A stretch of 64,000 nucleotides of DNA from Pseudogemmobacter lacusdianii (GTDB lineage: Bacteria > Pseudomonadota > Alphaproteobacteria > Rhodobacterales > Rhodobacteraceae): contig NZ_JAVDBT010000005.1 in the NCBI RefSeq assembly GCF_030848395.1, positions 62,001 to 126,000 on the forward strand, in the 5' to 3' direction. The notes beneath the pieces were generated by a model. That model searched no databases. It had not been told where the DNA came from and saw nothing but the letters and a program-made list of their open reading frames with translations. A program made the position numbers and the translations under genes. Shown here piece by piece: positions 24,607 through 33,616 of this stretch; positions within the stretch are counted from its first letter, which is position 1; each line of letters opens with the position of its first letter.

Positions 24607-25530
24607 ATGTCTTTGCGCTTTACCCTTCGTCAGTTGGAATATCTGGTCGCCGTTGGCGAAACCGGCTCAATCGCGGCGGCGGCAGAGCGGGTGAATGTTT
24701 CCTCTCCGTCAATCTCGGCCGCGATTTCGCAATTGGAACAAGCCTTTGGCTTGCAGCTTTTCGTGCGCCGCCATGCGCAGGGGCTGTCCTTGACCCAAGG
24801 TGGGCGCCAGTTTGTGGATGAGGCGCGGGACGTTCTGACGGCGGCGGGGCGGCTTAATGATCTGGCCAATGCGATCACGGGCGAGGTGCGTGGCCCCCTT
24901 TCGGTGGGCTGCCTTGTCACCTTTGCCCAGCTGATTTTGCCGCGGCTGCGGCGGTCTTTTGTCACCCGCCACCCCTTGGTTGAATTCTCCCAATATGAGC
25001 GGCATCAGGCGGAGATTATCGAAGGCATCCGTCAGGCAAGGCTGGATGTGGCCTTGACCTATAACCTTGATATTCCTGCGGATCTTGAGTTTGTGCCGCT
25101 GCTGAAGCTGGCGCCTTATGCGCTTTTTGCCCCCGATCATCCGCTGGCAGGGCGCGATCATGTCACGCCGCAGGACCTTGCGCCGCATCCGATGGTGCTG
25201 CTGGATCTGCCCTTTTCCACTGATTACTTCCTTGAGATGTTTCGCGCGCATGGCTTGCGCCCGAATGTGGTGGAGCGGACGCGGGATATGGGGGTGATGC
25301 GGGCGATGGTGGCCAATGGCTTTGGCTATGGGGTTGCCAATATCCAGCCGCATTCCGCGCATGCGCCGGATGGCCAGCCGGTGGTGCATGTGCCTTTGCG
25401 GCAGGGCGATGCGCTGAAGCTGGGGCTTTTGCTGGCCGAAGGCGCGACCTCGGCCCTGACGATCCGGGCTTTTATTGAGCATTGCCATGAAGTTGTGGCG
25501 ACACAACTTCTGCCCAAGGGACAGGCGTGA
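24607..25530 (+). CDS. LysR-family transcriptional regulator
   Basis: A 307-residue regulator. The N-terminal winged helix (LRFTLRQLEYLVAVGETGSIAAAAERVNVSSPSISAAISQLEQAFG, about 2-48) is typical. The substrate-binding domain runs from about residue 90 (GPLSVGCLVTFAQLILP). The gene runs the same way as its neighbours rather than divergently, so its target is not obvious: the DUF1028/RidA genes or the downstream CbiX-like gene are candidates. The stop codon overlaps the ATG of the next gene (TGATG). Confidence 0.88.
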   Translation: MSLRFTLRQLEYLVAVGETGSIAAAAERVNVSSPSISAAISQLEQAFGLQLFVRRHAQGLSLTQGGRQFVDEARDVLTAAGRLNDLANAITGEVRGPLSVGCLVTFAQLILPRLRRSFVTRHPLVEFSQYERHQAEIIEGIRQARLDVALTYNLDIPADLEFVPLLKLAPYALFAPDHPLAGRDHVTPQDLAPHPMVLLDLPFSTDYFLEMFRAHGLRPNVVERTRDMGVMRAMVANGFGYGVANIQPHSAHAPDGQPVVHVPLRQGDALKLGLLLAEGATSALTIRAFIEHCHEVVATQLLPKGQA

Positions 25531-26186
25531 TGCGGGCTTTGATCGTGGCGCATGGCCAGCCCTCGGATCCCGGGCCTGCGGCGCGGGCGCTGGAGGCTTT
25601 GGCGGGGCGCGTCGCGGTTGACTTACCGGGCTGGCAGGTGGCGGCGGCGACTTTGGCCGAGCCGGGGCGTTTGGCCGAGACCGCAAAGGGCGAGGGGCTG
25701 CTCTTTCCGCTCTTCATGGCCTCGGGCTGGTTCACCCGAAAGGCGATTCCAGCGCGGCTGGCCGAGGCGGGTGCGGGGGATTGGCAGATGTTGACGCCTT
25801 TGGGCGAAATGCAGTCTTTCCAAGACCTTGCCGTGACGGTGGCGCGGGAATCCGGGGCGGCGCGGCTGGTGCTTGCCGCACATGGCTCGGGCAAAGCGCC
25901 GGAGCCTGCAGCGATTGCAGACCATGTGGCGGGCCGGATCTCGGCTGAGGCTGGGATTGCCGCCGAGGCCCGTTTTATCGACCACCGGCCGCAACTGCTT
26001 GAGGCCACTGGCTATGGCCCTGACAGTGCCTGCCTGCCATATTTCGCCATGTCGGGCGAGCATGTGGAACGCGACATTCCAGACGCGCTGGCCCGTGCCG
26101 GTTTTCAGGGCCGTATCCTGCCCGCTTTGGGCTTGGATGTGCGGGTGCCGGGGCTGATTGCGGCGGCTTTGCGGGCCGCCTTGTAA
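25530..26186 (+). CDS. CbiX/SirB-like protein
   Basis: A 218-residue protein of the sirohydrochlorin/cobalt-precorrin chelatase fold. Two half-domains are visible: an N-terminal one starting MRALIVAHGQPSDPGPAARALE and a second one at LVLAAHGSGKAPEPAAIADHV. The histidines in VAHG and AAHG correspond to family metal-binding positions. Real CbiX/SirB enzymes insert Co or Fe into tetrapyrroles, but no siroheme or cobalamin genes are in this window and the substrate is unclear. The ATG at 25530 shares a base with the LysR stop; GTG 25527 is an alternative start. Confidence 0.78.
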   Translation: MRALIVAHGQPSDPGPAARALEALAGRVAVDLPGWQVAAATLAEPGRLAETAKGEGLLFPLFMASGWFTRKAIPARLAEAGAGDWQMLTPLGEMQSFQDLAVTVARESGAARLVLAAHGSGKAPEPAAIADHVAGRISAEAGIAAEARFIDHRPQLLEATGYGPDSACLPYFAMSGEHVERDIPDALARAGFQGRILPALGLDVRVPGLIAAALRAAL

Positions 26187-26208
26187 GGCCGCCCGCAGGT
26201 TTTGTGGC

Positions 26209-27612
26209 TTAGACGGTGTGCAGATAAAGGTCGAAATCGACCTCAGACACGGTGCGCATCACGCGGCCATATTCGGCGGCCTTGATCGCGGTGAAGGTGC
26301 GGTGCATATCCTCGCCCAAGGCGTCCTTCAGGAAGTCCGAACGCTTTGCCGCCTCAATCGCCGAGCGCCAATCAGAGGGCATGGCGCTGGTCTCAGCGCT
26401 TTCGGCATAGGCATTTCCGGTGGTCTCGGGCCCGGGATTTGTCTTCTCATTCATGCCCTTACGGATACCCGCCAGCACGGTTGCGGCCACCAGATAGGGG
26501 TTGGCATCCACCCCTGCCGGGCGGTGCTCAATCCGCCGCGCCTTGATATCACCCGCCGGGATCCGCAGGGCCACCGAGCGGTTGTTCACCCCCCAACTGG
26601 GCGAGACCGGCGCGTAGCTTTGCGAGGCGAAACGGCGCCAAGAATTGGCATGCGGGGCGAAGACCAGCATGGATTCCGCCATGGTCTCCTTAAGGCCACC
26701 CAGCGCGTGCAGGATGGTCGGGTTCCAATCGCCCTCAACCGCCTCGATGAAAACGTTTTCGCCCGATTTATTCAGCATCGAGACGTGGAAATGCATGCCG
26801 GAACCGGCGTAGTTCTCATTCGGTTTCGCCATGAAGCAGGCGGTGACGCCATGGGCGCGGGCCTGTGCGCGGACGATCCGCTTTAGCCGGATCAGGTCAT
26901 CGGCGGCCTGCATCACATCTTTGCGGTAGTTCAGCGTCAGCTCATATTGGCCGGGGGCATATTCCTCGATCAAGGTCTCGGCGGTGATGCCGGCCTTCTT
27001 GGCGCCTGCGTAAATATCTGAGAACAAAGGCAACATTCCGTGGAGATGGTCCACGGAATAGACCTCGGTCTTGTTGCTTTTGCGCCCGTCCAGCACGTCG
27101 CGGGCGGGCTGCATTTTGCCGTCCGGCCCGCGTTCATTGTCGAGAAGGAAGAACTCAAGCTCAAAGGCGCCGGCGGGGTGTAGGCCCTCGGCGGCAAGCG
27201 CGTCGACTTGGCGCTGGAGGGCGTGGCGCGGGTCCGAGGTCATGCGGGCGCCGTCGAGCGTGTACATCGACATGAAAACCTCGCCGCGCGGCGGGTTGGT
27301 GCCATGCAGTGGCACCAGCGTGCCGGGGATCGGCCAGGCGCGCAGATCGCCGTCGCCTTGGTCCCAGATGAGGCCGGTTTCATGCACATCCTCGCCGCAG
27401 ATATCGAGGCCGAGGATCGAGATTGGCAGGTGGCGACCGGATTTGTAAAAGCTGAGAAGCTCATGCCGGCGGATGATTTTGCCGCGACCTATGCCATTGG
27501 CATCATGGAGAATAATGTCGAAAGCCTCGATCTCGGGATGGGCTTCGAGAAAGGCCTCGGCTTCGGCGAGGGTCGAACCGGAAGGGCTAAGTTGGGTCAT
27601 GGCTTGGGTCAT
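26209..27612 (-). CDS. Glutamine synthetase family protein, gamma-glutamylpolyamine synthetase-like
   Basis: A 467-residue ATP-dependent ligase of the GS/PuuA group. Motifs are GAFELEFFLLD (metal and ATP ligands), YAPGQYELTL, GSGMHFHVSM, and NNRSVALRIP with RIEHRPAGVDANPYL near the C-terminus. PuuA-type enzymes join glutamate to putrescine or another amine. It follows a class III aminotransferase gene by only a few bases, so an amine or amino-acid breakdown operon is likely. The start is ATG 27612; a second ATG at 27600 is possible and neither has a strong ribosome site. The amine substrate is not determined. Confidence 0.85.
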   Translation of the reverse strand: MTQAMTQLSPSGSTLAEAEAFLEAHPEIEAFDIILHDANGIGRGKIIRRHELLSFYKSGRHLPISILGLDICGEDVHETGLIWDQGDGDLRAWPIPGTLVPLHGTNPPRGEVFMSMYTLDGARMTSDPRHALQRQVDALAAEGLHPAGAFELEFFLLDNERGPDGKMQPARDVLDGRKSNKTEVYSVDHLHGMLPLFSDIYAGAKKAGITAETLIEEYAPGQYELTLNYRKDVMQAADDLIRLKRIVRAQARAHGVTACFMAKPNENYAGSGMHFHVSMLNKSGENVFIEAVEGDWNPTILHALGGLKETMAESMLVFAPHANSWRRFASQSYAPVSPSWGVNNRSVALRIPAGDIKARRIEHRPAGVDANPYLVAATVLAGIRKGMNEKTNPGPETTGNAYAESAETSAMPSDWRSAIEAAKRSDFLKDALGEDMHRTFTAIKAAEYGRVMRTVSEVDFDLYLHTV

Positions 27613-27614
27613 CT

Positions 27615-28994
27615 TTAACTGAAAAGCTGCGTCAAGATCGCATCGAAATTGCGGATCAGGCGGTTGATTTGGGCGGGGCTGGTGACGGGGCTGACCAGCA
27701 TCATATTGTGGAAGGGCGCGATCAGGCTGCCGCGGTTGATGAGGCCGGTGTGGAGGGCGGCTTCCAACTGCGGTTGGTGGGCATGGGCGGCCTCGGACCC
27801 GTTGGTCAGGGGGCCGGGGGCGCAGATGAATTCCACCCGCGCGCCAACGCGCACAACATGCCACGGCGCGCCATGTTTGGCGATGGATTTAGAAAGGCCG
27901 GCTGCGAGAGCCTTGGCACCTTTTTCCATATGGTTGTAGGCCTTAGCGGTCATCACCTCGGCCAGATTGGCCTTGAGGGCGGCAAATTGCAAAGGGTTGG
28001 CCGAGAGCGTGGTGCCCATGCCGGAATGGCCCGCAGGGCGGTTGGCATTGGCCTTTGCATAGGCTTCGGCGGTGGGGGCGGTGAGGCCCCAGACGGCGGT
28101 GGGCAGACCGCCTGCAACGCATTTGCCGACCACGAAAATATCGGGCTGAAGCCCATGCGTGGCGGTGTAGCCGCCAAGGCCGGAGGACAGGGTATGCGTC
28201 TCATCGATGATGAGTAAGGCATTGTATTTGCGGGTAAGTTCCCGCAGGCCCTGATGGAAGCCGGGGGTGGGGAGGACCATGCAGGAATTGGTCATCACCG
28301 GCTCGGTCAGTATGGCGGCGATTTGGCCGGTTTGGAGGGCGGCCTCAACGGCGGTTAAGTCGTTGAATTCGACGCAAATTGCCGATTGGCTGAGGTCCGC
28401 GAATTGGCCCATGAGGCCGGGGCGCGCGATGGTGCGGCCTTGGTCAAGCGTGACCATCGCCTCATCCACGGTGCCGTGGTAACAGCCGTTGAAAACCAAG
28501 ACCTTAGGGCGGTTGGTGATCGCGCGAGCCACCCGCAAGGCGAAGCGGTTGGCATCGGTGGCGGTGGTGGCGATCTGCCATTTGAAGGCGCCGAAACGCT
28601 CGGTCAGCAGGGCGCCTGCCTCCAGCGCGGCCTCGGTCGGCAGCATATAGGTGAGGCCCTTGGTGGCCTGATCGCGGATCGCTTTTGCCACCGGCGCGGG
28701 CGAATGGCCGAACATCGAGCCGGTATCACCCAGACAGAAATCGTCCAAGCGATGCCCGTCGATATCTTGAATTACCGAGCCTTTTGCGTGGCTTACCAGC
28801 GGCAGATGCGGCATCGGCCAATCGGCCATCCAGTGCATCGGCACGCCGGAAAGGTAATGCCCGGCGCCGTTTCTAAGGGCCTCGGCGGCTTTGGGGCGGG
28901 CGCGTGCATAGGCCTTGGCCTCCGCTTCGGCGAAGGCGGCAAGACGGTCCTTGTGGACCCCGGCGATACACGCGGCGCTGCTGTCGGCGGACAT
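27615..28994 (-). CDS. Class III PLP-dependent aminotransferase
   Basis: A 459-residue fold-type I aminotransferase of the omega/GSA-aminomutase group. It shows HRLDDFCLGDTGSMFGHSPAP at the N-terminal side, VLVFNGCYHGTVDE, LLIIDETHTLSSG (PLP-binding Asp) and the PLP lysine in VVGKCVAGGLPTAVWG. AAGGAA lies five bases before the ATG. It is the first gene of a two-gene unit with the glutamine-synthetase-like ligase, 2 bp apart. Related enzymes act on putrescine, beta-alanine, 4-aminobutyrate or glutamate-semialdehyde; hemL is unlikely because of the partner gene. The substrate is unknown. Confidence 0.85.
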   Translation of the reverse strand: MSADSSAACIAGVHKDRLAAFAEAEAKAYARARPKAAEALRNGAGHYLSGVPMHWMADWPMPHLPLVSHAKGSVIQDIDGHRLDDFCLGDTGSMFGHSPAPVAKAIRDQATKGLTYMLPTEAALEAGALLTERFGAFKWQIATTATDANRFALRVARAITNRPKVLVFNGCYHGTVDEAMVTLDQGRTIARPGLMGQFADLSQSAICVEFNDLTAVEAALQTGQIAAILTEPVMTNSCMVLPTPGFHQGLRELTRKYNALLIIDETHTLSSGLGGYTATHGLQPDIFVVGKCVAGGLPTAVWGLTAPTAEAYAKANANRPAGHSGMGTTLSANPLQFAALKANLAEVMTAKAYNHMEKGAKALAAGLSKSIAKHGAPWHVVRVGARVEFICAPGPLTNGSEAAHAHQPQLEAALHTGLINRGSLIAPFHNMMLVSPVTSPAQINRLIRNFDAILTQLFS

Positions 28995-29143
28995 GGGGGA
29001 TTCCTTGCTGCGCCGGCATATTGCCGCAAGATTTGATCAAATTGCAAGGGGCGGGGTGGGGGCGTTTTTTCGCAAGGTGTTTGTGTTGTGAAAATGGCGT
29101 CGGGTGCGGGTCGTTAAGCCGCTGGGATTGTGTGAAAAACCAC

Positions 29144-29198
29144 GTCTGGTTTTGGTCTGGCTTACGTCTGATTTGCGTATGGCTTTGGTATGGCAACC
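29144..29198 (+). repeat. 11-bp tandem repeats, second array
   Basis: Five contiguous 11-base units are GTCTGGTTTTG, GTCTGGCTTAC, GTCTGATTTGC, GTATGGCTTTG and GTATGGCAACC. They lie in the 327-bp gap (28995-29321) between the aminotransferase start and the lldD stop, where I see no gene. The array resembles that at 5988, including the preceding TGAAAAACC. GTTAAGG follows about 15 bases after it. Confidence 0.75.
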
Positions 29199-29321
29199 GG
29201 GCGGGTCGGCTTTGTTAAGGTTTCCCGGTTTGGCAGCGGTCAACAGCCGCACCAGCGGCCTCGGCCACCGCCTGACAGCGGTCAGGCGATGGCGTTGAAC
29301 TGGGGTAAAGGGGGAGGGGCC

Positions 29322-30485
29322 TTAGACCCAGCGCCCCTCAAAATCCTCGGGCACCAAGAGGCTGTCCCGGCCGAAGTCGCGCAGGTTCCGCTCGCCGCAG
29401 AGCGCCATCGAGATGTCGAGCTCTTTGGCGATCACTTCGAGCGCTTTGGTGACGCCCGCCTCGCCCATCGCGCCAAGCCCGTGCAGATAGGCGCGGCCGA
29501 TCATCGTGCCGGTGGCGCCCATGCCCATCGCCTTCAACACGTCTTGGCCCGAGCGGATGCCGGAATCGAGCCAGATCTCGGTCTTGCCGCCGACGGCGCG
29601 GACGATCGAGGGCAGCACGCGGATCGAGCTGAGCGCACCATCAAGCTGCCGTCCGCCGTGGTTCGAGACCACGATCGCATCGGCGCCGACATCAACGGCC
29701 TTCTGCGCATCCTCGGCGTCGAGCACGCCTTTGAGGATCAGCTTGCCGCCCCATTGGTCGCGGATCCGGGCGACTTTCGACCAATCAAGCTTGGGGTCAA
29801 ACTGCTCATTGGTCCAGACCGCGAGGTCCGCCAGATCGGTGACGCCCTTCACATGGCCAACGATATTGCGGAACTGCCGGCGCGGCGTGCGCGCCATTGC
29901 CATCGCCCAACGCGGCTTCGTCGCGATGTTGAGGATATTGGGCAAGGTCGGGCGCGGCGGTGAGGTGAGGCCGTTCTTCAGGTCATTGTGGCGTTGGCCC
30001 AAAACTTGCAGATCCAGCGTCACCACCAAAGCGGAGCAACCGGCGCGCTTGGCGCGCTCGATGATCGCATCGACGAAATCCTCGTCGCGCATCACATAAA
30101 GCTGGAACCAAAAGCCGGGGCCGGCGTGCTCGGCCACATCCTCGATCGAGCAGATCGACATGGTGGAAAGCGTGAAGGGCACGCGGAAACGCGCGGCGGC
30201 GCGGGCGGCAAGGATCTCACCATCGGGGAATTGCATGCCGCAGCTGCCGACGGGGGCAAGGGCAACGGGCATGGCGACCTTTTCGCCCAGCATCTGGCCC
30301 GAGATATCGCGGCCGCTCAGGTCGCGGGCAACGCGCTGGCGCAGGCGGATCTTGCTGAAATCGCTGCTGTTCTCGCGGAAGGTTTGCTCGGTGTAGCTGC
30401 CGGAATAGCAGTATTCCCAGAACATTTTCGGGGTGCGCTTACGGTGCAAATGTTTGAGGTCGTCGATGCAGGTAATGACGGTCAT
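29322..30485 (-). CDS. lldD: Alpha-hydroxy-acid oxidising enzyme, L-lactate dehydrogenase family
   Basis: A 387-residue FMN-dependent TIM-barrel enzyme oxidising an L-2-hydroxy acid, most often L-lactate to pyruvate, with electrons passed to the quinone pool. Motifs are the substrate arginine region KIRLRQRVARD, MPVALAPVGSCGM, FQLYVMRD, LVVTLDLQVLGQRHND, KGVLDAEDAQKA, the catalytic histidine in VVSNHGGRQLDGA, and DSGIRSGQDVLKA. Length is typical of LldD. It is divergent from an aldehyde dehydrogenase gene, with 172 bp between start codons. Glycolate or mandelate oxidases share the motifs, so lactate is the likely but not proven substrate. Confidence 0.85.
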   Translation of the reverse strand: MTVITCIDDLKHLHRKRTPKMFWEYCYSGSYTEQTFRENSSDFSKIRLRQRVARDLSGRDISGQMLGEKVAMPVALAPVGSCGMQFPDGEILAARAAARFRVPFTLSTMSICSIEDVAEHAGPGFWFQLYVMRDEDFVDAIIERAKRAGCSALVVTLDLQVLGQRHNDLKNGLTSPPRPTLPNILNIATKPRWAMAMARTPRRQFRNIVGHVKGVTDLADLAVWTNEQFDPKLDWSKVARIRDQWGGKLILKGVLDAEDAQKAVDVGADAIVVSNHGGRQLDGALSSIRVLPSIVRAVGGKTEIWLDSGIRSGQDVLKAMGMGATGTMIGRAYLHGLGAMGEAGVTKALEVIAKELDISMALCGERNLRDFGRDSLLVPEDFEGRWV

Positions 30486-30555
30486 TTTGTAATTCCAAAG
30501 CTCTCGGAAGGTTTACGAAGGCTTGGGTGAAAAGGCAAATCCTGACTTTCCAGCC

Positions 30556-30578
30556 TTGTATTTTCCATGTATGCAAGA
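30556..30578. promoter_or_regulatory. Possible operator between lldD and the aldehyde dehydrogenase gene
   Basis: An inverted repeat CTTGTAT - 9 bases - ATGCAAG (6 of 7 pairs) lies in the divergent promoter region, about 70 bp from the lldD start and 80 bp from the other start. The symmetry is seen; the regulator is not encoded nearby. Confidence 0.3.
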
Positions 30579-30657
30579 AGGGGGTTTGGGGCAGTCCCTT
30601 CGGCCGCTGCGCCGCGCCTTGCCCCGCCCGTATTCCTGTAACAATGGAGCAGAGCCC

Positions 30658-32172
30658 ATGACTTTCGTGCCGCATGGACGCCATCTGATCGCCGGAGACT
30701 GGGTCTCCAATGCCGAGACTTTCCCCAATGCGCCGGTGAGCGGGGAGCCGATGCTGTTCTCGGTTGGCACTGTGGCGCATGTGGATGCGGCTTGTGCGGC
30801 GGCTGAGGTGGCTTTTGCAGAATATTCCGCAAAGTCACGCGAAGAGCGGGCTTTGTTCTTGGAGGCGATTGCGGAAGAGATCGAGGCGCGGGCGGCTGCG
30901 GTCACCGAGATTGGCACGCTGGAAAGCGGTTTGCCGCAGGGCCGTTTGGAGGGCGAGCGGGGCCGGACCACGGGTCAGCTGCGGCTCTTCGCAAGCCATA
31001 TCCGTGACGGCGCTTTCCTCGATCGCCGCACCGATGTGGCCTTGCCCGAGCGTCAGCCGGCGCCGCGCCCGGAAATCCGGCTGATGCAGCTGCCGGTCGG
31101 TCCGGTGGCGGTCTTTGGCGCCTCGAACTTCCCGCTGGCGTTTTCCACCGCGGGTGGCGACACGGCGGCGGCTTTGGCCGCGGGTTGCCCGGTTGTGGTG
31201 AAGGGCCATTCGGCGCATCCCGGCACTGGCGAGATCATTGCCGAGGCGGTGAAGGCGGCTGTGGAAAAGACCGGCATGCCGAAGGGCGTCTTCAGCCTGA
31301 TCCAAGGCGGCAATCGTCAGGTGGGTGAGGCTTTGGTCAAGCATCCGGCGATCAAAGCGGTGGGCTTCACCGGATCGCTGGCGGGCGGCCGTGCGCTCTT
31401 TAACCTTTGCGCCCAGCGTCCCAATCCGATCCCGTTCTTTGGCGAGTTGGGCTCGGTCAACCCGATGTTCCTGATGCCGGCCGCTTTGGAAGCGCGCGGT
31501 GAGGCTTTGGCCAAGGGCTGGGCGGGTTCGCTGACCATGGGTGCGGGGCAGTTCTGCACCAATCCCGGTATTGCGGTGGTGATCGACAGCCCGGCGGGCC
31601 GCGCTTTCCACGACCAAGCGCGTGAGGCTGTGGCTCCGATCGCGGCGCAGGTCATGCTGACCGATGGCATCGCCAGCGCTTACCGCCAGGGCAAAGAGCG
31701 GATCGCGGCGGCTTCGGGCGTGCAGACTTTGGTTTCGACGGTCAGCGAGAACCGTCAGGCCTTGCCGAACCTTTTCGCGGTTTCGGGCGATGATTGGCTG
31801 GCGAACCATGCTTTGGGCGAAGAGGTCTTCGGGCCTTTGGGTCTGATCGTCACCGTGCGTGATTTCGCGCAGATGCTTGAGGTCGCGAATGCCTTGGAAG
31901 GTCAGCTGACCTGCACCTTGCATGTCGATGCGGGGGATAAGGCTGAAGCGGCGCAACTGCTGCCGGTTCTGGCGCATAAAGCGGGCCGGATCTTGGCCAA
32001 TGGCTTCCCGACCGGCGTGGAAGTCTCAGAAGCGATGGTGCATGGCGGGCCTTACCCGGCAAGCACGAATTTTGGCGCCACCTCGGTCGGCACCATGTCG
32101 ATCCGCCGCTTCCTTCGGCCGGTGAGCTTCCAGAACATCCCGGTGGAGCTGCTGCCGGAAGATCTGCGCTAA
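30658..32172 (+). CDS. NAD(P)-dependent aldehyde dehydrogenase, alpha-ketoglutarate semialdehyde dehydrogenase type
   Basis: A 504-residue aldehyde dehydrogenase of the divergent KGSADH subgroup: GPVAVFGASNFPLAFSTAGGDTAAAL, KGHSAHPGTGE, FTGSLAGGRALF, FFGELGSVNPMFLMP and the catalytic cysteine in MGAGQFCTNPG. Members oxidise 2-oxoglutarate semialdehyde to 2-oxoglutarate at the end of pentose, sugar-acid or hydroxyproline breakdown. The ATG at 30658 is preceded by GGAGC; the longer open frame upstream has no family similarity. A strong terminator follows. No sugar-acid genes are nearby, so the pathway is open. Confidence 0.87.
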   Translation: MTFVPHGRHLIAGDWVSNAETFPNAPVSGEPMLFSVGTVAHVDAACAAAEVAFAEYSAKSREERALFLEAIAEEIEARAAAVTEIGTLESGLPQGRLEGERGRTTGQLRLFASHIRDGAFLDRRTDVALPERQPAPRPEIRLMQLPVGPVAVFGASNFPLAFSTAGGDTAAALAAGCPVVVKGHSAHPGTGEIIAEAVKAAVEKTGMPKGVFSLIQGGNRQVGEALVKHPAIKAVGFTGSLAGGRALFNLCAQRPNPIPFFGELGSVNPMFLMPAALEARGEALAKGWAGSLTMGAGQFCTNPGIAVVIDSPAGRAFHDQAREAVAPIAAQVMLTDGIASAYRQGKERIAAASGVQTLVSTVSENRQALPNLFAVSGDDWLANHALGEEVFGPLGLIVTVRDFAQMLEVANALEGQLTCTLHVDAGDKAEAAQLLPVLAHKAGRILANGFPTGVEVSEAMVHGGPYPASTNFGATSVGTMSIRRFLRPVSFQNIPVELLPEDLR

Positions 32173-32190
32173 TCGGCTGATCTCAATAGG

Positions 32191-32219
32191 AAAGGGCGGG
32201 CCAATGGCCCGCCCTTTTT
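32191..32219. terminator. Bidirectional intrinsic terminator
   Basis: A perfect 12-bp stem (AAAGGGCGGGCC / GGCCCGCCCTTT) with an AAT loop lies between the convergent aldehyde dehydrogenase and trpA genes, with T runs on both outgoing sides. Confidence 0.88.
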
Positions 32220-32239
32220 GCATTGCGGAAGCTAAAGGA

Positions 32240-33031
32240 TCAGGCGGCGTGCGCGCCTGCGGCAAGGGCTTTGACCTTCGCCAAAACCTCGGCCACGGGT
32301 TGGCCTTCACCAATCGCTTTCACGATCGCCGAGCCCACAACGCAGCCATCGGCCACCGAGGCGATGCCCTGCGCGGCCTCGGGCGTGTTGATGCCAAAGC
32401 CGACGATGACCGGCAGATCGGTGGCGGCTTTGATCCGCGCGACTTCCGGCGCCACATCGGCGGGCTTGGCGGCGGCGGCGCCGGTGATCCCGGTGATCGA
32501 GACGTAATAAACGAAGCCAGAGGTGTTTTGCAGCACTTTGGGCAGGCGCTTGCCATCGGTCGTGGGCGTCGCCAGACGGATGAAGTTCAGGCCCGCGGCT
32601 TGGGCCGGAATGCAAAGCTCGGAATCTTCCTCGGGCGGCAGGTCGACGATGATGAGGCCATCGATGCCAGCCTCTTTCGCCTCGGTCAGGAAGCGGTCAA
32701 CGCCGCGCGAATAGATCGGGTTGTAATAGCCCATGAGCACGATCGGCGTGGTGCTGTTGCTGGCGCGGAAGCTGCGCGCCATGCCAAGCACGCGGTCCAT
32801 CGTCATGCCGTGATCCAGCGCGCGTTGTCCGGCAAGTTGGATCGTCGGGCCATCGGCCATCGGATCGGTGAAGGGCAGGCCAAGCTCGATGATATCGACG
32901 CCGGCTTCGGGCAGGCCTTTCATCACCTCAAGCGAGACCGCCTCATCCGGGTCGCCGGCCATGATATAGGCAACAAAGGCCTTTTTGCCTTCGGATTTCA
33001 GCCGGGCGAAGGTGTCGTCGATCCGGGTCAT
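32240..33031 (-). CDS. trpA: Tryptophan synthase alpha subunit
   Basis: A 263-residue TIM-barrel enzyme that splits indole-3-glycerol phosphate to indole and glyceraldehyde-3-phosphate. The catalytic Glu and Asp are visible in [17 protein letters not shown], with the flexible loop region following at MGYYNPI and [14 protein letters not shown]. The start is ATG 33031, with AGGAG upstream; the open frame continues further 5' but without family similarity. trpB is not beside it, so the trp genes are split, as is common in alphaproteobacteria only with trpB adjacent; here trpA stands alone in the window. Confidence 0.95.
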   Translation of the reverse strand: MTRIDDTFARLKSEGKKAFVAYIMAGDPDEAVSLEVMKGLPEAGVDIIELGLPFTDPMADGPTIQLAGQRALDHGMTMDRVLGMARSFRASNSTTPIVLMGYYNPIYSRGVDRFLTEAKEAGIDGLIIVDLPPEEDSELCIPAQAAGLNFIRLATPTTDGKRLPKVLQNTSGFVYYVSITGITGAAAAKPADVAPEVARIKAATDLPVIVGFGINTPEAAQGIASVADGCVVGSAIVKAIGEGQPVAEVLAKVKALAAGAHAA

Positions 33032-33173
33032 GACGGGCTCCTGCATCTGTTTGATCAGCGGTTTGCACAAGCGGGCGCGGAAAAGCAATGCCAAGGCGTG
33101 CGGGGGCATCGGCCTTAACCGCTTCTTAAGCGTTTTCGTGCCCTGATGGGCAAAAGCAGGGCTGGAGGAGAAG

Positions 33174-33497
33174 ATGCGTTTACTGGCGCTGATACTTTTG
33201 GCGGTGACCTTGCCCACTGCGGTATTGGCACTGGACGGTCGGGTGATTGGCCTTGGCGGGACCGATACCGTCTTTGTTTGGCGAAATGCGGATGCGCATA
33301 GTGAAGCGATGCAGCTGATCCAAGCCGGTGTGCACCAAAGCAACCCCGCGCTGCTGCTGACGCTTTTGGCTTGTATGGTGCCTTCGGGGACCAAGGCGAT
33401 CATCACCGATGCTGGCTTTGCCACCCATGATATCCTCATCACCAGCGGCGAGCAGTCTGGCTGTCGTGGCAATATCCCAATGGAGAGTTGGGATTAG
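33174..33497 (+). CDS. Small secreted protein of unknown function
   Basis: A 107-residue protein with a clear Sec signal peptide ([19 protein letters not shown], cleavage after about residue 19). The mature part is about 88 residues with two cysteines (in [12 protein letters not shown] and SGCRGNIP) that could form a disulfide. [24 protein letters not shown] is followed by an [23 protein letters not shown] segment. GGAGGAG lies a few bases before the ATG. No family is recognised. It is isolated between trpA (divergent) and ychF. Confidence 0.65.
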   Translation: MRLLALILLAVTLPTAVLALDGRVIGLGGTDTVFVWRNADAHSEAMQLIQAGVHQSNPALLLTLLACMVPSGTKAIITDAGFATHDILITSGEQSGCRGNIPMESWD

Positions 33498-33616
33498 CCG
33501 CGCGCGCAGCGGGGCTTCGGGCCTTTCTGTGCGCTGGTTTGCCACCGATCTTGATCCTTTGACCTCACACCCTTAGAAGCGGCCTGTTCGATGGCGCGGC
33601 GCCAATGGAGGGCAGC

